Shown: positions 49,628-59,780, counted from the first letter of the stretch. The stretch is DNA of 64,000 bases from Beijerinckiaceae bacterium (GCA_024304885.1 JALJOM010000003.1:2204110-2268109); one strand, 5' to 3'. The notes: generated from the letters alone by a model not told the origin. Program-made: numbers and translations.

Positions 49628-50476
49628 TCAAGGCCAGGTCCGACCCTCGGCGGCGAGCGCGTCGACCGCGGCGCGCAGCCGCGCGAGGTCCGTCCCGCGC
49701 GAGAGCCTGTGGTCACCGTCCTCGACCAAGGTCAGGGTCACCGGATCGCCGACGAGATGCTCCGCGAGCGTCGTCGCATGCCGCCAAGGGACGTCCCTGT
49801 CCGCCAGGCCCTGGATGATGTGAACCGGGCAATAGGTTCGAATGATCGAGCCGAGCAGAAGGTGGCGCCGGCCCTCCTCGATCAGCGTCTTCGTGATCGG
49901 CACCGGCTCGGCCGAATAGGTGGAGGGCCTCTGCCATATGCCGGTGGTCTCGAGCGTCCCGCGGGCCTCGGGTCCCATCCGCTCCCACAAGAGGCACTCG
50001 GTGAAGTCCACGGCGGGCGCGAGCAGGACGAGACCCCCGAGCCGTGCCTCCTCGCGACGTTCCCGCAAGGCCCTCGCCGCGAGGAGCGCGATCCAGGCGC
50101 CCATCGACGAGCCGACGATCACCTGCCGGCCTTCCGTCAGAGAGGTGATCGCCGCGAGAGCCTCCTCGAGCCATCGACCGATCGTGCCCTCCTCGAAGCG
50201 CCCGCCCGATTCGCCGTGGCCCGAATAATCGAACCGGAGCATCGCATCGCCATGCTCGGCAGCCATGCGATCGAGGAAGCTCGCCTTGATCCCCCGCATT
50301 TCCGAGCCGAAGCCGCCGAGCCAAACGACGCCGGGCGTTCCAGCCCCGCAGGGCCTCCGTGGACGGAGCCGGCAGGCGATCGGGCGGCTCGCTCCGCCCC
50401 GCCCCACGACGAGGGTCACGACGGGAGCGTCCTCGACCTGCGTCGCGCCGCGAGAAACCGGGTTCGTCACGACCAA
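49628..50476 (-). CDS. alpha/beta hydrolase
   Basis: A 282-residue serine hydrolase. Key parts: VVWLGGFGSEMRGIKASFLD, FDYSGHGESGG, nucleophile VGSSMGAWIALLAARAL, Asp in IQGLADRDVPW and His in EDGDHRLSR. Similar proteins are annotated as short-chain esterases or palmitoyl-thioesterase-like. Starts at GTG 50476 or the next Met-equivalent; the divergent GT4 gene follows. Confidence 0.88.
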   Translation of the reverse strand: MVVTNPVSRGATQVEDAPVVTLVVGRGGASRPIACRLRPRRPCGAGTPGVVWLGGFGSEMRGIKASFLDRMAAEHGDAMLRFDYSGHGESGGRFEEGTIGRWLEEALAAITSLTEGRQVIVGSSMGAWIALLAARALRERREEARLGGLVLLAPAVDFTECLLWERMGPEARGTLETTGIWQRPSTYSAEPVPITKTLIEEGRRHLLLGSIIRTYCPVHIIQGLADRDVPWRHATTLAEHLVGDPVTLTLVEDGDHRLSRGTDLARLRAAVDALAAEGRTWP

Positions 50477-50672
50477 TCCTTAACCACCTCGGGCTAGTCT
50501 TTCGCTCGGCCGCGCGTCGGCCGCTCCCGAGCGCGCCGGCGGCGAGGGCTGCCCTTCGATCGGATCGGGTCGGACGACAGCCCTGCAGGGTTCCGGCGTC
50601 TCGATTTCATGATGCGAAACCCCGCCCGGTCGGTTGGAAAGCGCGCACAATGCCGTCACCCCGTGGCCTCCG

Positions 50673-51872
50673 ATGCAAATTGTTTCAGGCGCCGCCTTCC
50701 GGAAACGATCGCCCCATCCTCTGGCCGGGGTCACAGTCCTGCAAATCCTCGCCGACCTCGGCACGAGCCCGGCCGCCCGCGCGGCGATCGAGACCGCCGA
50801 GGCGCTGGTGCAGGTCGGCGGCAAGCCGCTCGTCGCGGCCCGAGGCGGGCCATTGGTCGGCGAGCTGCAGGCCCGCGGCGGCATCTTCGTTCGATTTCCG
50901 GCACGGGCGAGCGATCCCCTCGCGCCGGCGCTCGGCGTCGTCCGGCTCGTCACCTTGATCCATAGCGAGTCGATCGACATCCTGCATGCCCGCTCGCGCC
51001 TCGGGGCCTGGATCGGCCTCGGCGCGGCCCGCCTGACGCGAATTCCCCTGGTCACGAGCCTTCCCGCCTCGCTCGACACGAGCAGTCCCCTCGCCGGGTG
51101 CCTCGAGTCCGTCATGGCTCGCGGCGATCGTGTCCTCGCGGAATCGGCGTCGTCCGCGCATCTTGCGGAAGCGCTCCGTCCCGAGGCAACGGGCAGAATT
51201 CACGTCGTCGGTCCCGGCATCGACCGATCGGCCTTCACGGCGGAACGTGTCGCGACGGCCCGCGTGCGAGCGCAGCGGCAGGCCTGGAACAGTCCCCCCG
51301 ACGAGCCCGTCGTTCTTTTACTCACCGAGATGACCCCGGCGGAATCGCAGGGATTCCTCCGCGCGACGGCGCTGATGCTGCGCGCGCGACGCCTGCGCGG
51401 GCTTCGGCTCGTCCATGTCGACGCCACGCGCGACGGCCGCAGCTGCACGATCGATCCCGGTGCGGAGAACCCGCGCGCGCTCCCACCGTGCAAGGACCTG
51501 CCTGCCGCCTTCGTGGCGGCCGCGGTCGTCGCCGTCCCGATCGGCAAGGCCGGACCGGCTTGCCGGCGCGCGGTCGAGGCCCAGGCCATGGGAATGCCGG
51601 TGATCGTCGCCGACGAAGGCGCCTTGGCCGAGACCGTCCTCGCGCCTCCGGACACGACGGAGTCGCTTCGCACCGGCTGGCGAATCCCGTTCGGGGAGCC
51701 CGAGGCGCTGGCCGCGGCGATCGAGGCCGGGCTCGGGCTCGGCGCGAGCGCGCGAGAGCGCCTCTCGCTCCGCGCTCGCGCCCATGTCGATCGCCATCTT
51801 TCGATCGAACGGATGCGCGACGAGACGCTCAGGGCCTTTGTCGCGGTCCGCGGCAACGCGGGTGCCACCTGA
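50673..51872 (+). CDS. GT4-type glycosyltransferase
   Basis: A 399-residue retaining glycosyltransferase with the GT-B fold. Seen: HPLAGVTVLQILADLGTSPA at the N-terminus, IDILHARSRLGAWIGLGAAR, GRIHVVGPGIDRSAF and the donor-site region GPACRRAVEAQAMGMPVIVA. The conserved EX7E is only partly kept (VEAQAMGMPVIVADEGALAE). ATG 50673 is chosen over a TTG at 50634. Probably part of a surface polysaccharide pathway. Confidence 0.8.
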   Translation: MQIVSGAAFRKRSPHPLAGVTVLQILADLGTSPAARAAIETAEALVQVGGKPLVAARGGPLVGELQARGGIFVRFPARASDPLAPALGVVRLVTLIHSESIDILHARSRLGAWIGLGAARLTRIPLVTSLPASLDTSSPLAGCLESVMARGDRVLAESASSAHLAEALRPEATGRIHVVGPGIDRSAFTAERVATARVRAQRQAWNSPPDEPVVLLLTEMTPAESQGFLRATALMLRARRLRGLRLVHVDATRDGRSCTIDPGAENPRALPPCKDLPAAFVAAAVVAVPIGKAGPACRRAVEAQAMGMPVIVADEGALAETVLAPPDTTESLRTGWRIPFGEPEALAAAIEAGLGLGASARERLSLRARAHVDRHLSIERMRDETLRAFVAVRGNAGAT

Positions 51873-52309
51873 TGCGGCGCCGCTCGACGCCGCGGGGACG
51901 ATCTTTCGACCAAACGAAAGCGAGCCCCTCCCCCGAAGAGCGAGCGCATGCATCTTGCTTGCGCGATCCTACGCGGCATGGGGCGGATCGCCGAGCCCGG
52001 TGGTCCCACGTCCGAGATCGTCGTGCTCGACCACGCCCTGCAGCCTCCGCGACGAGCCGCGGGACCTCGGGGAACGAGCCCTCCCGCGTGCGGGGGCCGG
52101 CACGGCCGCGACGGGCCTTGTCCGATTGGCGACAGTGCCTCTGAACGGAACGCTACGGCCCGCGCCGAGTCCAGCTCGACTCGACGCTCCATTGACTTCG
52201 CGCCGCATAGACCCGATCTTTGTCGCGGGTCCTGCGAAGGTGATGGAGGGAAACACGAATGATTCGTACTTTCGTCGGGCTCGACGAGTCGATTCGAGGA
52301 GATTAGGCC
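51873..52309. other. intergenic region upstream of infC
   Basis: About 440 bases without a convincing gene; several overlapping frames are open but have no support. It should hold the infC promoter and 5' leader. A GGAGGGAAACACGAATG at 52245-52261 resembles a start signal, but the frame it opens is very short. Confidence 0.5.
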
Positions 52310-52312
52310 ATT
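52297..52312 (+). promoter_or_regulatory. infC ribosome binding site and ATT start
   Basis: AGGAGA at 52297-52302 lies eight bases before ATT at 52310. This decides the start, because the ATG at 52322 has no ribosome binding site of its own. AUU starts in infC are the known basis of IF-3 autoregulation. Confidence 0.8.
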
Positions 52313-52849
52313 CGCCGACCGATGAAAGCCCCCCCGGTTCCGCAAAAGGACGGACCCAGGATCAACCGAGAAATCCGCGCCCGTGAAGTTCAATTGATCG
52401 ATGCCGAAGGGCAGAACCGCGGTGTCGTCGAAACCCTCGTCGCCCAGCAAACCGCGGACGAGGCCGGGCTCGATCTCGTCGAGATCGTTCCCAACGCCAC
52501 TCCTCCGGTCTGCAAGATTCTCGACTACGGGAAGTTCCGCTTCCTCGAGCAGAAGAAGAGCGCCGAGGCCCGCAAGAAGCAGAAGATCGTCGAGATCAAG
52601 GAGATCAAGCTTCGGCCCGGGATCGACGATCACGACTACGACGTCAAGATGAAGGCCGTGCACCGCTTCTTCGAGGAAGGCGACAAGGTGAAGGTCACCT
52701 TGCGCTTCCGCGGCCGCGAGATGGCCCATCAGGACATCGGCTATCGCTTGCTCGAGCGCGTGAAGTCGGAGACCGCGGGCATCGCCAAGGTCGAGGCCGA
52801 GCCCTCGATGGAAGGGCGGCAGATGGTGATGGTGCTCGCGCCGAAGTAA
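52310..52849 (+). CDS. infC: translation initiation factor IF-3
   Basis: A 179-residue factor that binds the 30S subunit, blocks 50S joining and checks the start codon. From ATT 52310 it reads [20 protein letters not shown], the standard alphaproteobacterial opening. N-domain: [20 protein letters not shown]; linker with basic residues ([20 protein letters not shown]); C-domain: [20 protein letters not shown]. Starting at ATG 52322 would lose four conserved residues. The non-AUG start means that excess IF-3 reduces its own translation. Confidence 0.95.
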   Translation: MRRPMKAPPVPQKDGPRINREIRAREVQLIDAEGQNRGVVETLVAQQTADEAGLDLVEIVPNATPPVCKILDYGKFRFLEQKKSAEARKKQKIVEIKEIKLRPGIDDHDYDVKMKAVHRFFEEGDKVKVTLRFRGREMAHQDIGYRLLERVKSETAGIAKVEAEPSMEGRQMVMVLAPK

Positions 52850-52929
52850 CCTTCCGGCACCAGATTTCCGCGATCGCCGCGGCCGGCGGTCCTCGGGTGA
52901 CGGCGGCCGAAACCCGAGGTCCGTGGCGG

Positions 52930-53511
52930 TCAGCTCCTTGCCGCGCCGATCTTCGTCGCCTCGGGCACCTCGACGAGGCGGCCTGTCTTCACGTCGTAGT
53001 AATAGCCGTAGATGGGGATCGTCGCAGGCACGAGCGGATGTGACCTGATCCGGGCGACGTCCTCGACGACGCTCGCAGCGAGATCCTTGAAGGTGTGCCA
53101 CTTGATGAAGTGGCCGTGGATGCTGCCCGGACCCGTCCCGTGATCGTGCCAGCCCTTCTCGTCGATCGTGGCGGTCTCCAGGCTCGTGTCGAGCAGCCCG
53201 CTCATGATCTCGTCGTCGAAGAGCTGCATGCCGCAGTCCGAATGGTGGATCACGAACCATTCCTTCGTGCCGAGCAGCTTGTAGGAAATGACGAGCGAGC
53301 GGATCGCATCGTCGCTCGCACGGCCGCCCGCATTTCGGATGACATGGGCATCTCCCTCGGAAAGACCGGCATATTTGGCGGGATCGAGACGCGCGTCCAT
53401 GCAGGTGAGGATCGCGAAACGGCGTGCCGGCGGCAGCGCGAGCGCCCCCTTCTCCCCGAAGCTCGCTGCGTAGGCTTCGTTCGCCTTCAGCACTTCCGAC
53501 AGAACAGTCAT
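52930..53511 (-). CDS. beta-carbonic anhydrase
   Basis: A 193-residue zinc enzyme that interconverts CO2 and bicarbonate in the cytoplasm. Zinc ligands Cys37 ([10 protein letters not shown]), His90 and Cys93 (IHHSDCGM), and the Asp39-Arg41 dyad, are present. It resembles the small single-domain beta class enzymes of proteobacteria and mycobacteria. Good GGAGG upstream on the minus strand. Confidence 0.94.
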   Translation of the reverse strand: MTVLSEVLKANEAYAASFGEKGALALPPARRFAILTCMDARLDPAKYAGLSEGDAHVIRNAGGRASDDAIRSLVISYKLLGTKEWFVIHHSDCGMQLFDDEIMSGLLDTSLETATIDEKGWHDHGTGPGSIHGHFIKWHTFKDLAASVVEDVARIRSHPLVPATIPIYGYYYDVKTGRLVEVPEATKIGAARS

Positions 53512-53802
53512 GAGCCTCCTCCCATCGTGAGTGTCATTGGCGACGCCATCGGTGCAGCAGAAGCCGAAGCAGTGGGCAGCCTCGCTGCTTTGCCGGTGCG
53601 ACGCGGCAGATCCTAGGGATAGCGCACAAGCATTGGAAATTATTTGTTTTTATGACGCCATAAGTGAAACTTTCAGTCGCTCGCACCGCTCACGAGGGAC
53701 GAACCTGTGCGCTCCGCTCGTTGCCGAGCAGGCCGGCTTCGCAGCTCGATTGTCCCGTGCTACTGACCAGTTCCGTGAAACACGACCGAGGGATCGATCG
53801 TC

Positions 53803-55125
53803 TTGAGTGAGCCTCGAGAGCAGAAGAGTTCGGGCTTCGCCGAGCACGCCCTGCGCGAGCGCGTGCTGGCCGAGGTGCACGCCAGACCCTTCGTGCCCAT
53901 CGCGAGCCCGAGGCGCATCCTCCACTTCGCCTTCATGACCGACCTCGACGCCGGCGAGGCCGCGCGGAGGGCGCTCGCGGACTTTTGCCAGGAGCGAGGC
54001 GGGAAAGGCCCACCGCCCGGCGCCAAGCACCACAGGGTCGAGCTCTCCCCCGCCGTGCTGCGCTGGGAGCATCACGGCGAGTTCATGACCTATGCCTGGG
54101 AGTTTCCCCAGGAGCCCGTCAGGGCCCGCACGATCGATGCGCGCCAGCACTTGTTCCGGCCGAGCGCGTCCGAGCTCGCCTATGTCATGCGCCTCTTGCC
54201 GCAGCCGGGTCCCTTGCTCGTTGCCGTCGACCTTCAGGTCGCGAAGGAGGCACCGGTCCGGGCGAGCTGGCAGGAGCTCTTCGGAACGAGCCAGCTGGTG
54301 GCCTCCGAGGTCCTCTCGGGGGCCGCCGTCATCGCGACGGATTTCCTGCCCGACGCGAGCGGCTTCGTGCGCATGCTGGTGCTCGATCGCAAGCTGGCCG
54401 CGGTCGAGGCCGGCGGGCTGGTGCAGCGCCTGCTCGAGGTCGAGACCTACAGAACCCTGGCCCTGCTCGGCTTGCCGAAAGCCTTGGATCTCGGCCCCGA
54501 GATACGGCGCATCGAGACCGAGCTTCCGCGGCTCGTGCAGCTCATGCGCGAGAGCGAAGGCTTCGACGCCAGCCGGCAATTGCTCGACCGCCTGACCGCG
54601 CTCGCCGCCGATCTCGAGGCCGGGGCCTCGCAGAGCCTCTTCCGGTTCGGCGCGACGCGGGCCTATTACGAGCTCATGAGCTTGCGGCTCGAGGCCCTCG
54701 GCGAGCAGTCGCTGGCCAACGTGCCCACCCTCGCGGCCTTTCTCGCGCGGCGGCTGACGCCCGCGATCCGAACCTGCGCCTCCGTCGAGGCGCGCCAGGA
54801 CAATCTCTCGCGCAAGCTCTCCCGCGCCGCCCAGCTCCTGCGCGCGCGAGTCGATATCGATCTCGAGAGCCAGAACCGCGACCTTTTGCGCACCATGGGC
54901 GAGCGGGTCGATCTCCAGGTCCGGATGCAGCAAGCGGTCAAATGGATCTCCTTCGCCGCCAGCACCTACTACATCGCCGCGATCCTGCACCTGCTCTTCG
55001 AGGGCATTCACCAGAAGGTCGAGGCCTTCGATCCGCTCCTCGCGACCGCGATCGCGATCCCCCTCGCCATGCTCTTCGTCGCCTGGGTCCTGCGTCGTGG
55101 CGGCAGGCGCCTCGGCGGGCAATGA
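53803..55125 (+). CDS. DUF3422 family membrane-anchored protein
   Basis: A 440-residue protein. It begins ALRERVLAEVHARPFVPIAS, the family signature, and ends with a helical region (SRKLSRAAQLLRARVDIDLE) and two membrane helices (ISFAASTYYIAAILHLLFEG and LLATAIAIPLAMLFVAWVLR). Found across alpha- and betaproteobacteria, function unknown. TTG 53803 is used as the start. Confidence 0.9.
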   Translation: MSEPREQKSSGFAEHALRERVLAEVHARPFVPIASPRRILHFAFMTDLDAGEAARRALADFCQERGGKGPPPGAKHHRVELSPAVLRWEHHGEFMTYAWEFPQEPVRARTIDARQHLFRPSASELAYVMRLLPQPGPLLVAVDLQVAKEAPVRASWQELFGTSQLVASEVLSGAAVIATDFLPDASGFVRMLVLDRKLAAVEAGGLVQRLLEVETYRTLALLGLPKALDLGPEIRRIETELPRLVQLMRESEGFDASRQLLDRLTALAADLEAGASQSLFRFGATRAYYELMSLRLEALGEQSLANVPTLAAFLARRLTPAIRTCASVEARQDNLSRKLSRAAQLLRARVDIDLESQNRDLLRTMGERVDLQVRMQQAVKWISFAASTYYIAAILHLLFEGIHQKVEAFDPLLATAIAIPLAMLFVAWVLRRGGRRLGGQ

Positions 55126-55141
55126 CTGGGCGAGGCGATCG

Positions 55142-55783
55142 GTGACAGCCGGCGCAGTCCCCCACCCGAGCGACAAGCCACGCTGCCCCTGGCCCGGCAC
55201 CGATCCCCTCTACCTCGCCTATCACGACGAGGAATGGGGGATCCCGGAATGGGACGACCGCGCGCTCTTCGAGAAGCTGATCCTAGACGGCTTCCAGGCG
55301 GGGCTCTCGTGGATCACGATCTTGCGCAAGCGCGAGGCGTTCCGGGCTGCTTTCGACAGGTTCGATCCCGAAAGAATAGCGCGCTACGATGAGGCGAAGA
55401 TCGATGCCCTGATGCAGGACAAGGGCATTGTTCGTAATCGCGCCAAGATCGAATCGACGGTCAAGTCCGCGCGTGCCTTTCTCGCGATCCAGGAAGCCCG
55501 AGGCTTCGCCCGCTACCTCTGGGACTTCTTCGACGGACGGACGATCGTCAATCACTACCGCACCGTGGCCGAGGTGCCGGCGCAGACCCCGCTCTCGGTC
55601 GCGATCGCGAAGGACTTGAAGGCACGCGGGTTCAACTTTTGCGGCCCGACCGTCGTATATGCCTTCTGCCAGGCGACGGGCATGGTCAACGACCATCTCG
55701 TGAGCTGCTTTCGCCACGCGGCCTGCGCCGCCTCGGCCGCAGGTCCTCGTGACTCTCTCGATAGGCCGAAGCATGTTTCATGA
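55142..55783 (+). CDS. tag: DNA-3-methyladenine glycosylase I
   Basis: A 213-residue base-excision repair enzyme that removes 3-methyladenine. Zinc ligands of the Tag family: RCPWPGTDPLYLAYHDEEWG at the start (Cys and His) and MVNDHLVSCF near the end (His and Cys). The helix-hairpin-helix and base pocket lie in LSWITILRKREAFRAAFDRF and WDFFDGRTIVNHY. GTG 55142 chosen. The last residues (about 20 beyond the zinc site) overlap the P450 start. Confidence 0.93.
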   Translation: MTAGAVPHPSDKPRCPWPGTDPLYLAYHDEEWGIPEWDDRALFEKLILDGFQAGLSWITILRKREAFRAAFDRFDPERIARYDEAKIDALMQDKGIVRNRAKIESTVKSARAFLAIQEARGFARYLWDFFDGRTIVNHYRTVAEVPAQTPLSVAIAKDLKARGFNFCGPTVVYAFCQATGMVNDHLVSCFRHAACAASAAGPRDSLDRPKHVS

Positions 55784-57122
55784 TCCCGAACTCGTCCCGT
55801 TTCAGCCCCCCGAACGCTATTCGCTTTTTCGCCAGCTTTCGAACTACGTCGAGAGCTTTCCCCGCTCCACCTACGAGGAGCCCTACACGCGCGTGAAGCT
55901 GCCGATCGGCGAGGCGCTCTTCGTCTGCGACCCCGACGCGATCGAGGATATGCTCGTCCGGCGTGCGGGCCTTTTCGTCCGTGACCGGGCGACGCGGCGG
56001 ACCCTGTCGCGTGTGCTCGATCCACGCGGCTTGTTCCTGGCCGAGGGAGCGGATTGGCGCTGGCAGCGCCGCGCGGTCACCCCCGCCTTTCGGCACGAGA
56101 GCGTGGTCGGCTTCGTGCCCGCTTTCGCCGAGGCAGCGGCGACGCAGGTCGCGGCTTGGCGCGAGGTCGAGCCGGGCACGCCCATCGATATATTCGCTGC
56201 GGTCTCGCGCCTGACCTTCGATGTCGTCGCCAAGGTCCTGCTCGGGTCTCCCGCGACGCTCGACGCCGACCGCTTCTCCGAGGTACTCACGCTCAACATG
56301 CAAGGCTTGCCGTGGGAATTCCTCTACGCGATGCTGCGGCTTCCGTCGTTCCTGCCCTATCCGGGCCGCCGCACGATGCGGAGCACCACGGCCTATCTCC
56401 AGCACGAGGCCGCCAAGGTCGTCGCCGCGCGGCGCGAGCGCCCTTCCGATGCAAATGATCTGCTCGGCCTGCTTCTCTCGGCGCGCGATCCCGAGACCGG
56501 GCGCGCCATGAGCGACGCAGAGCTGACGGCGAATGCCTATACGTTCATCGTCGCCGGCCACGATACCTCGTCCGTCGCGATCTCTTGGACCTTGTGGCTC
56601 CTCGCGAAGGATCAGGCCACGCAGGACCGGGTCAGGGACGAGGTCTCTTCCGTCGCCGGAGATGCTGCGATCTCCCGCGACCATGTGGACAGATTCGTCG
56701 TGACGAAGCGGGTCCTCCAGGAATCGATGCGGCTCTTTCCGCCGGCACCGATCCTGTCTCGGCAAGCGCAAGAGGACACGAGCCTCGGCCCGCACAAGGT
56801 CACGCGGGCAACGCGCATCGTCGTCCCGATCTGGTCGCTTCACCGGCATCGCGAGCTGTGGCCGGACCCACACGGCTTCGACCCGGATCGGTTCAACCCC
56901 GAGCAGGTGAAAGCGCGCCCGCGCTTCGCCCATATGCCCTTCGGCGGCGGCGCCCGCGTGTGCATCGGCGCGAGCTTCGCCGTCCTGGAGATGACGACGA
57001 TCATCGCGAGCCTCGTCCGCGCGTTCCGGTTCCGGCCGGTCCCGGGGCTTCGGCCGCGTCCGAAGGCCGAGATCACGCTCAGGCCCGACGCGAACCTGCG
57101 CCTCTCCATCACGCCGGTTTGA
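55773..57122 (+). CDS. cytochrome P450
   Basis: A 449-residue haem monooxygenase. Landmarks: I-helix AGHDTSSVAISW, K-helix ExxR in LQESMRLFPPAP, PERF-like GFDPDRFNPEQ, and haem-binding FGGGARVCIGASFA with the Cys ligand. It is of the CYP-type common in bacterial fatty acid or terpenoid oxidation; substrate unknown. No ferredoxin or reductase gene is adjacent. ATG 55773 overlaps the tag end by 11 bases; GTG 55749 is an alternative. Confidence 0.93.
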   Translation: MFHDPELVPFQPPERYSLFRQLSNYVESFPRSTYEEPYTRVKLPIGEALFVCDPDAIEDMLVRRAGLFVRDRATRRTLSRVLDPRGLFLAEGADWRWQRRAVTPAFRHESVVGFVPAFAEAAATQVAAWREVEPGTPIDIFAAVSRLTFDVVAKVLLGSPATLDADRFSEVLTLNMQGLPWEFLYAMLRLPSFLPYPGRRTMRSTTAYLQHEAAKVVAARRERPSDANDLLGLLLSARDPETGRAMSDAELTANAYTFIVAGHDTSSVAISWTLWLLAKDQATQDRVRDEVSSVAGDAAISRDHVDRFVVTKRVLQESMRLFPPAPILSRQAQEDTSLGPHKVTRATRIVVPIWSLHRHRELWPDPHGFDPDRFNPEQVKARPRFAHMPFGGGARVCIGASFAVLEMTTIIASLVRAFRFRPVPGLRPRPKAEITLRPDANLRLSITPV

Positions 57123-57188
57123 CCTAGGCAGTCGCTCTCGACGTTGCGGTGTCGCGCGGCTCGGCGCCTTGCCTGGCGTGCAGGCTCG

Positions 57189-58913
57189 CTATTCCGCCGC
57201 CTCGGCCAGCGTCTCGGAAAATTCGGGCGCGAGATCGAGCCCGCGGAAGACCGAGCAGCGGATGAACATGTCCGCCGTCGGCGGCAGGTTCTTCTGGCTG
57301 CAGAATTTCGCGGTGAGCTTCGTCAATCCCTTGATGTCGCGACCGGTTGCCGTCGGGAACATGTGGACGAGATCGTCCTTCAGCGTCTCCGCGACGGGGA
57401 GCTTGAACTGCTCCGTCATGACATCCCAGATCCGACGCCGCGCCTCGGGGGTCGGTGGGTTGAACTTGATCATCGCGATGCAGCGGGAGACGATGGCCTC
57501 GTCGATGTCGTCCACCCGGTTGGTGGTCATGAACAAAAGACCGTTGAAATATTCGAGCACGCGCAGGAAGACGCCCACGACGGCATTGGTCGCGATATTG
57601 TCGTCGCGCTTGCGGATATAGACGTCGGCCTCGTCGATCAGCATGATCGCGCCCCAACGCTGTGCCCGCGTCAGCACGTCCTTCAGGGCCTGCTCCATCT
57701 GCGCGACATTGAGACCGAGCTGGCCGGAATGAACGCGGTAGAGCGGCCGGCGGATGATCTCCGAGTAGACTTCCGCAGTCAGCGTCTTGCCCACACCGGC
57801 GGGACCCGCGCACAGCACCGTGGTGCCGCCCGACTTGCCGGCGACGATATCGTCCATCAGGACATCCATCTCCGCTGTGAGGATGTCGATGAGATCGGTC
57901 TGCTCCTGCGGCAGCACCAGCTTGTCCTTCAGCTGCGGCTGGTACTCGTAGAGCTGCATGTCGTCCGCGTGCACCCAGATATAATGATGCAGCTCGAGGT
58001 GGAACATGAGGATATAGGCGTGAACCGGCAATTGCGTGAAGAGACCCTTGGGGATCTCCTTCTGCGATTCCTCGACCTCGTCCTCGGCGTTGTAGCGGTC
58101 GCTTTTCTTCGCCTTCTTCAAGTATTGCCCGAGCACGTCTCCCGTCGCGTCCATCGTGAGGGTGCGCGAGGTCAAGATTCCCTCGTCGTTGACGAGCCGG
58201 GCCGGGCCGCCGCTCGTGGAGAGAACGACGACATCCTTGCGGGTCCAGTCCGTGTCGCGATGGGTCGAGTTCGGGTCCTCGGCGTAGAATCCGGTGCCTT
58301 TGGCGGAGAATTGCACGCCGTATTGCGCCCGCCAGTCGAAATATTTCTCGACCGTCTTGTCGTATTCGGCGATCAGCTCGGGCGTCTCCTTCAAGAAGCC
58401 CTTCATCGCGAAAATCTCGCCGACGGTGCGCCCCACGATGTCGGTCGAGGCGATCCGAACCACCTGTGTCGTGACGGAGCCCTTGACGTTGGCCTTGAGC
58501 TCGAGAAAAATCTTTCCGGCGGCATCGTCCGCGGGGGGCGTGTAGTCGAGCCTAGTCAGCACATAAGGCAAAGGGCGATTGGTGACATTGGCGGTAAACA
58601 GCCAGCCCCTTATGCCGTCTTGCGCGAGGTAGCGGGCGATCGCAGGCACCACGTTCTCGAGGTCCTCGGCACCGAACCGCTCGCCCCCGCAGGAAAGAGC
58701 CTTCTGCAAGGTCGAGAGATGCGCGGCCTTGACCATGAACTCCGGCCCGGCCTCGGTGTAGATCGTGCGCAGATGGTCGAGCTCGGAAACCGACAATTGA
58801 TGAAACGGAACCTCGACCCGATTGCCGAACCGCAGCTGCTCCTTCAGCGGCGCCAGGTGCGGGAAGGCCGCGACCATGGCTTCGATATGGGATCGATCGA
58901 TCTGAAGGTTCAT
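57189..58913 (-). CDS. AAA+ ATPase with unknown N-terminal domain
   Basis: A 574-residue cytoplasmic ATPase. The single AAA+ module (residues about 340-540) has Walker A GPAGVGKT (370-377), Walker B IMLIDEAD (423-430), sensor 1 in LLFMTTNRVDDIDEAIVSRC with the Arg finger. The first 320 residues (LHTIY-type alpha helices, then a beta-rich part) are not recognised. A central AAA domain with a large substrate-binding front is typical of remodellers of proteins or membranes. ATG 58913 is the last start before the domain. Confidence 0.85.
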   Translation of the reverse strand: MNLQIDRSHIEAMVAAFPHLAPLKEQLRFGNRVEVPFHQLSVSELDHLRTIYTEAGPEFMVKAAHLSTLQKALSCGGERFGAEDLENVVPAIARYLAQDGIRGWLFTANVTNRPLPYVLTRLDYTPPADDAAGKIFLELKANVKGSVTTQVVRIASTDIVGRTVGEIFAMKGFLKETPELIAEYDKTVEKYFDWRAQYGVQFSAKGTGFYAEDPNSTHRDTDWTRKDVVVLSTSGGPARLVNDEGILTSRTLTMDATGDVLGQYLKKAKKSDRYNAEDEVEESQKEIPKGLFTQLPVHAYILMFHLELHHYIWVHADDMQLYEYQPQLKDKLVLPQEQTDLIDILTAEMDVLMDDIVAGKSGGTTVLCAGPAGVGKTLTAEVYSEIIRRPLYRVHSGQLGLNVAQMEQALKDVLTRAQRWGAIMLIDEADVYIRKRDDNIATNAVVGVFLRVLEYFNGLLFMTTNRVDDIDEAIVSRCIAMIKFNPPTPEARRRIWDVMTEQFKLPVAETLKDDLVHMFPTATGRDIKGLTKLTAKFCSQKNLPPTADMFIRCSVFRGLDLAPEFSETLAEAAE

Positions 58914-59123
58914 TGCCGTGCTCCGATGCGAAGGCTCTCGCCGCGGCCGCAGTGGAGCGACGGCCACGGGGTTCCGGCACATCCGGTACGGACGAGCCGG
59001 CGCAAGGACTTCCCGCGCATCCGCTGAGTGTCGCGACCGAGACGCTTTCGAAATCTATGGTCTCGCTGAAGCAAATCTCGTGCCGCATCGCACCATGGCT
59101 TTTCCCCGGTGGCTGATCCCCTG

Positions 59124-59774
59124 ATGCCCGACTCCCCCATCCCCGGCCCCGGGGCTCGCGCCTGGGTCAGGCTCTATTCCGGCAAGCGCCTCGATCTCCT
59201 CGATCCGACTCCCTTCGATTGGGAGGACAGCGATCTTGCGATCGGGCTCGCGCGCACCTATCGCTGGGGCGGTCATTCGGCCTGGCCGCTGCCGCTCTCG
59301 GTCGCGCAGCATTCCCTCCTCGTCCTCGCGCTGCATCGACTCGTGTCGCGCGGCGCCGCAAATCCGCAGGCCGAGCTCCGCGAGCTCCTGCACGATGCCG
59401 ACGAGGGGCTGCTCGGCTTCGACTGTATCTCGGTGCTGAAGCCGTTCCTGGGCGAGGCCTATCGAAGGCTCACGGAAAGGCTCGAAGCCGCGATCGTGCT
59501 ACGCTATGGCCTCCCGCCTTGGACCGCCGCGGAGCGCAAGGCCCACAAGCGCGCAGATCGCGTCGCCGCGGCGACCGAGGCGGTGCATGTCGTCGGCTGG
59601 ACGCGGGAGGAGGTGCGCAGCACCTTGAAGATCCCCTTCGAGCCCTTGGCCGAGGATCCACTCGCTGCGGTCTACGGAGGTCGGGCTTTCGAGCCTTGGT
59701 CCCCGACCGTCGCGGCCGAACGCTTTCACGCCGAGCTCGGCCGCCTCTGCTCGCTCTGCCGCCCTGCCGGATGA
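59124..59774 (+). CDS. HD-domain phosphohydrolase (YfbR-like)
   Basis: A 216-residue HD hydrolase. Metal-binding His/Asp: WPLPLSVAQHSLLVLALHRL, then ELLHDADEGLLGFD, and later KRADRVAAATEAVHVVG. The length and H...HD...D layout are those of 5'-nucleotidase/phosphohydrolase-type HD proteins. GTG 59109 is an alternative start. Confidence 0.85.
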   Translation: MPDSPIPGPGARAWVRLYSGKRLDLLDPTPFDWEDSDLAIGLARTYRWGGHSAWPLPLSVAQHSLLVLALHRLVSRGAANPQAELRELLHDADEGLLGFDCISVLKPFLGEAYRRLTERLEAAIVLRYGLPPWTAAERKAHKRADRVAAATEAVHVVGWTREEVRSTLKIPFEPLAEDPLAAVYGGRAFEPWSPTVAAERFHAELGRLCSLCRPAG

Positions 59775-59780
59775 GCATTG

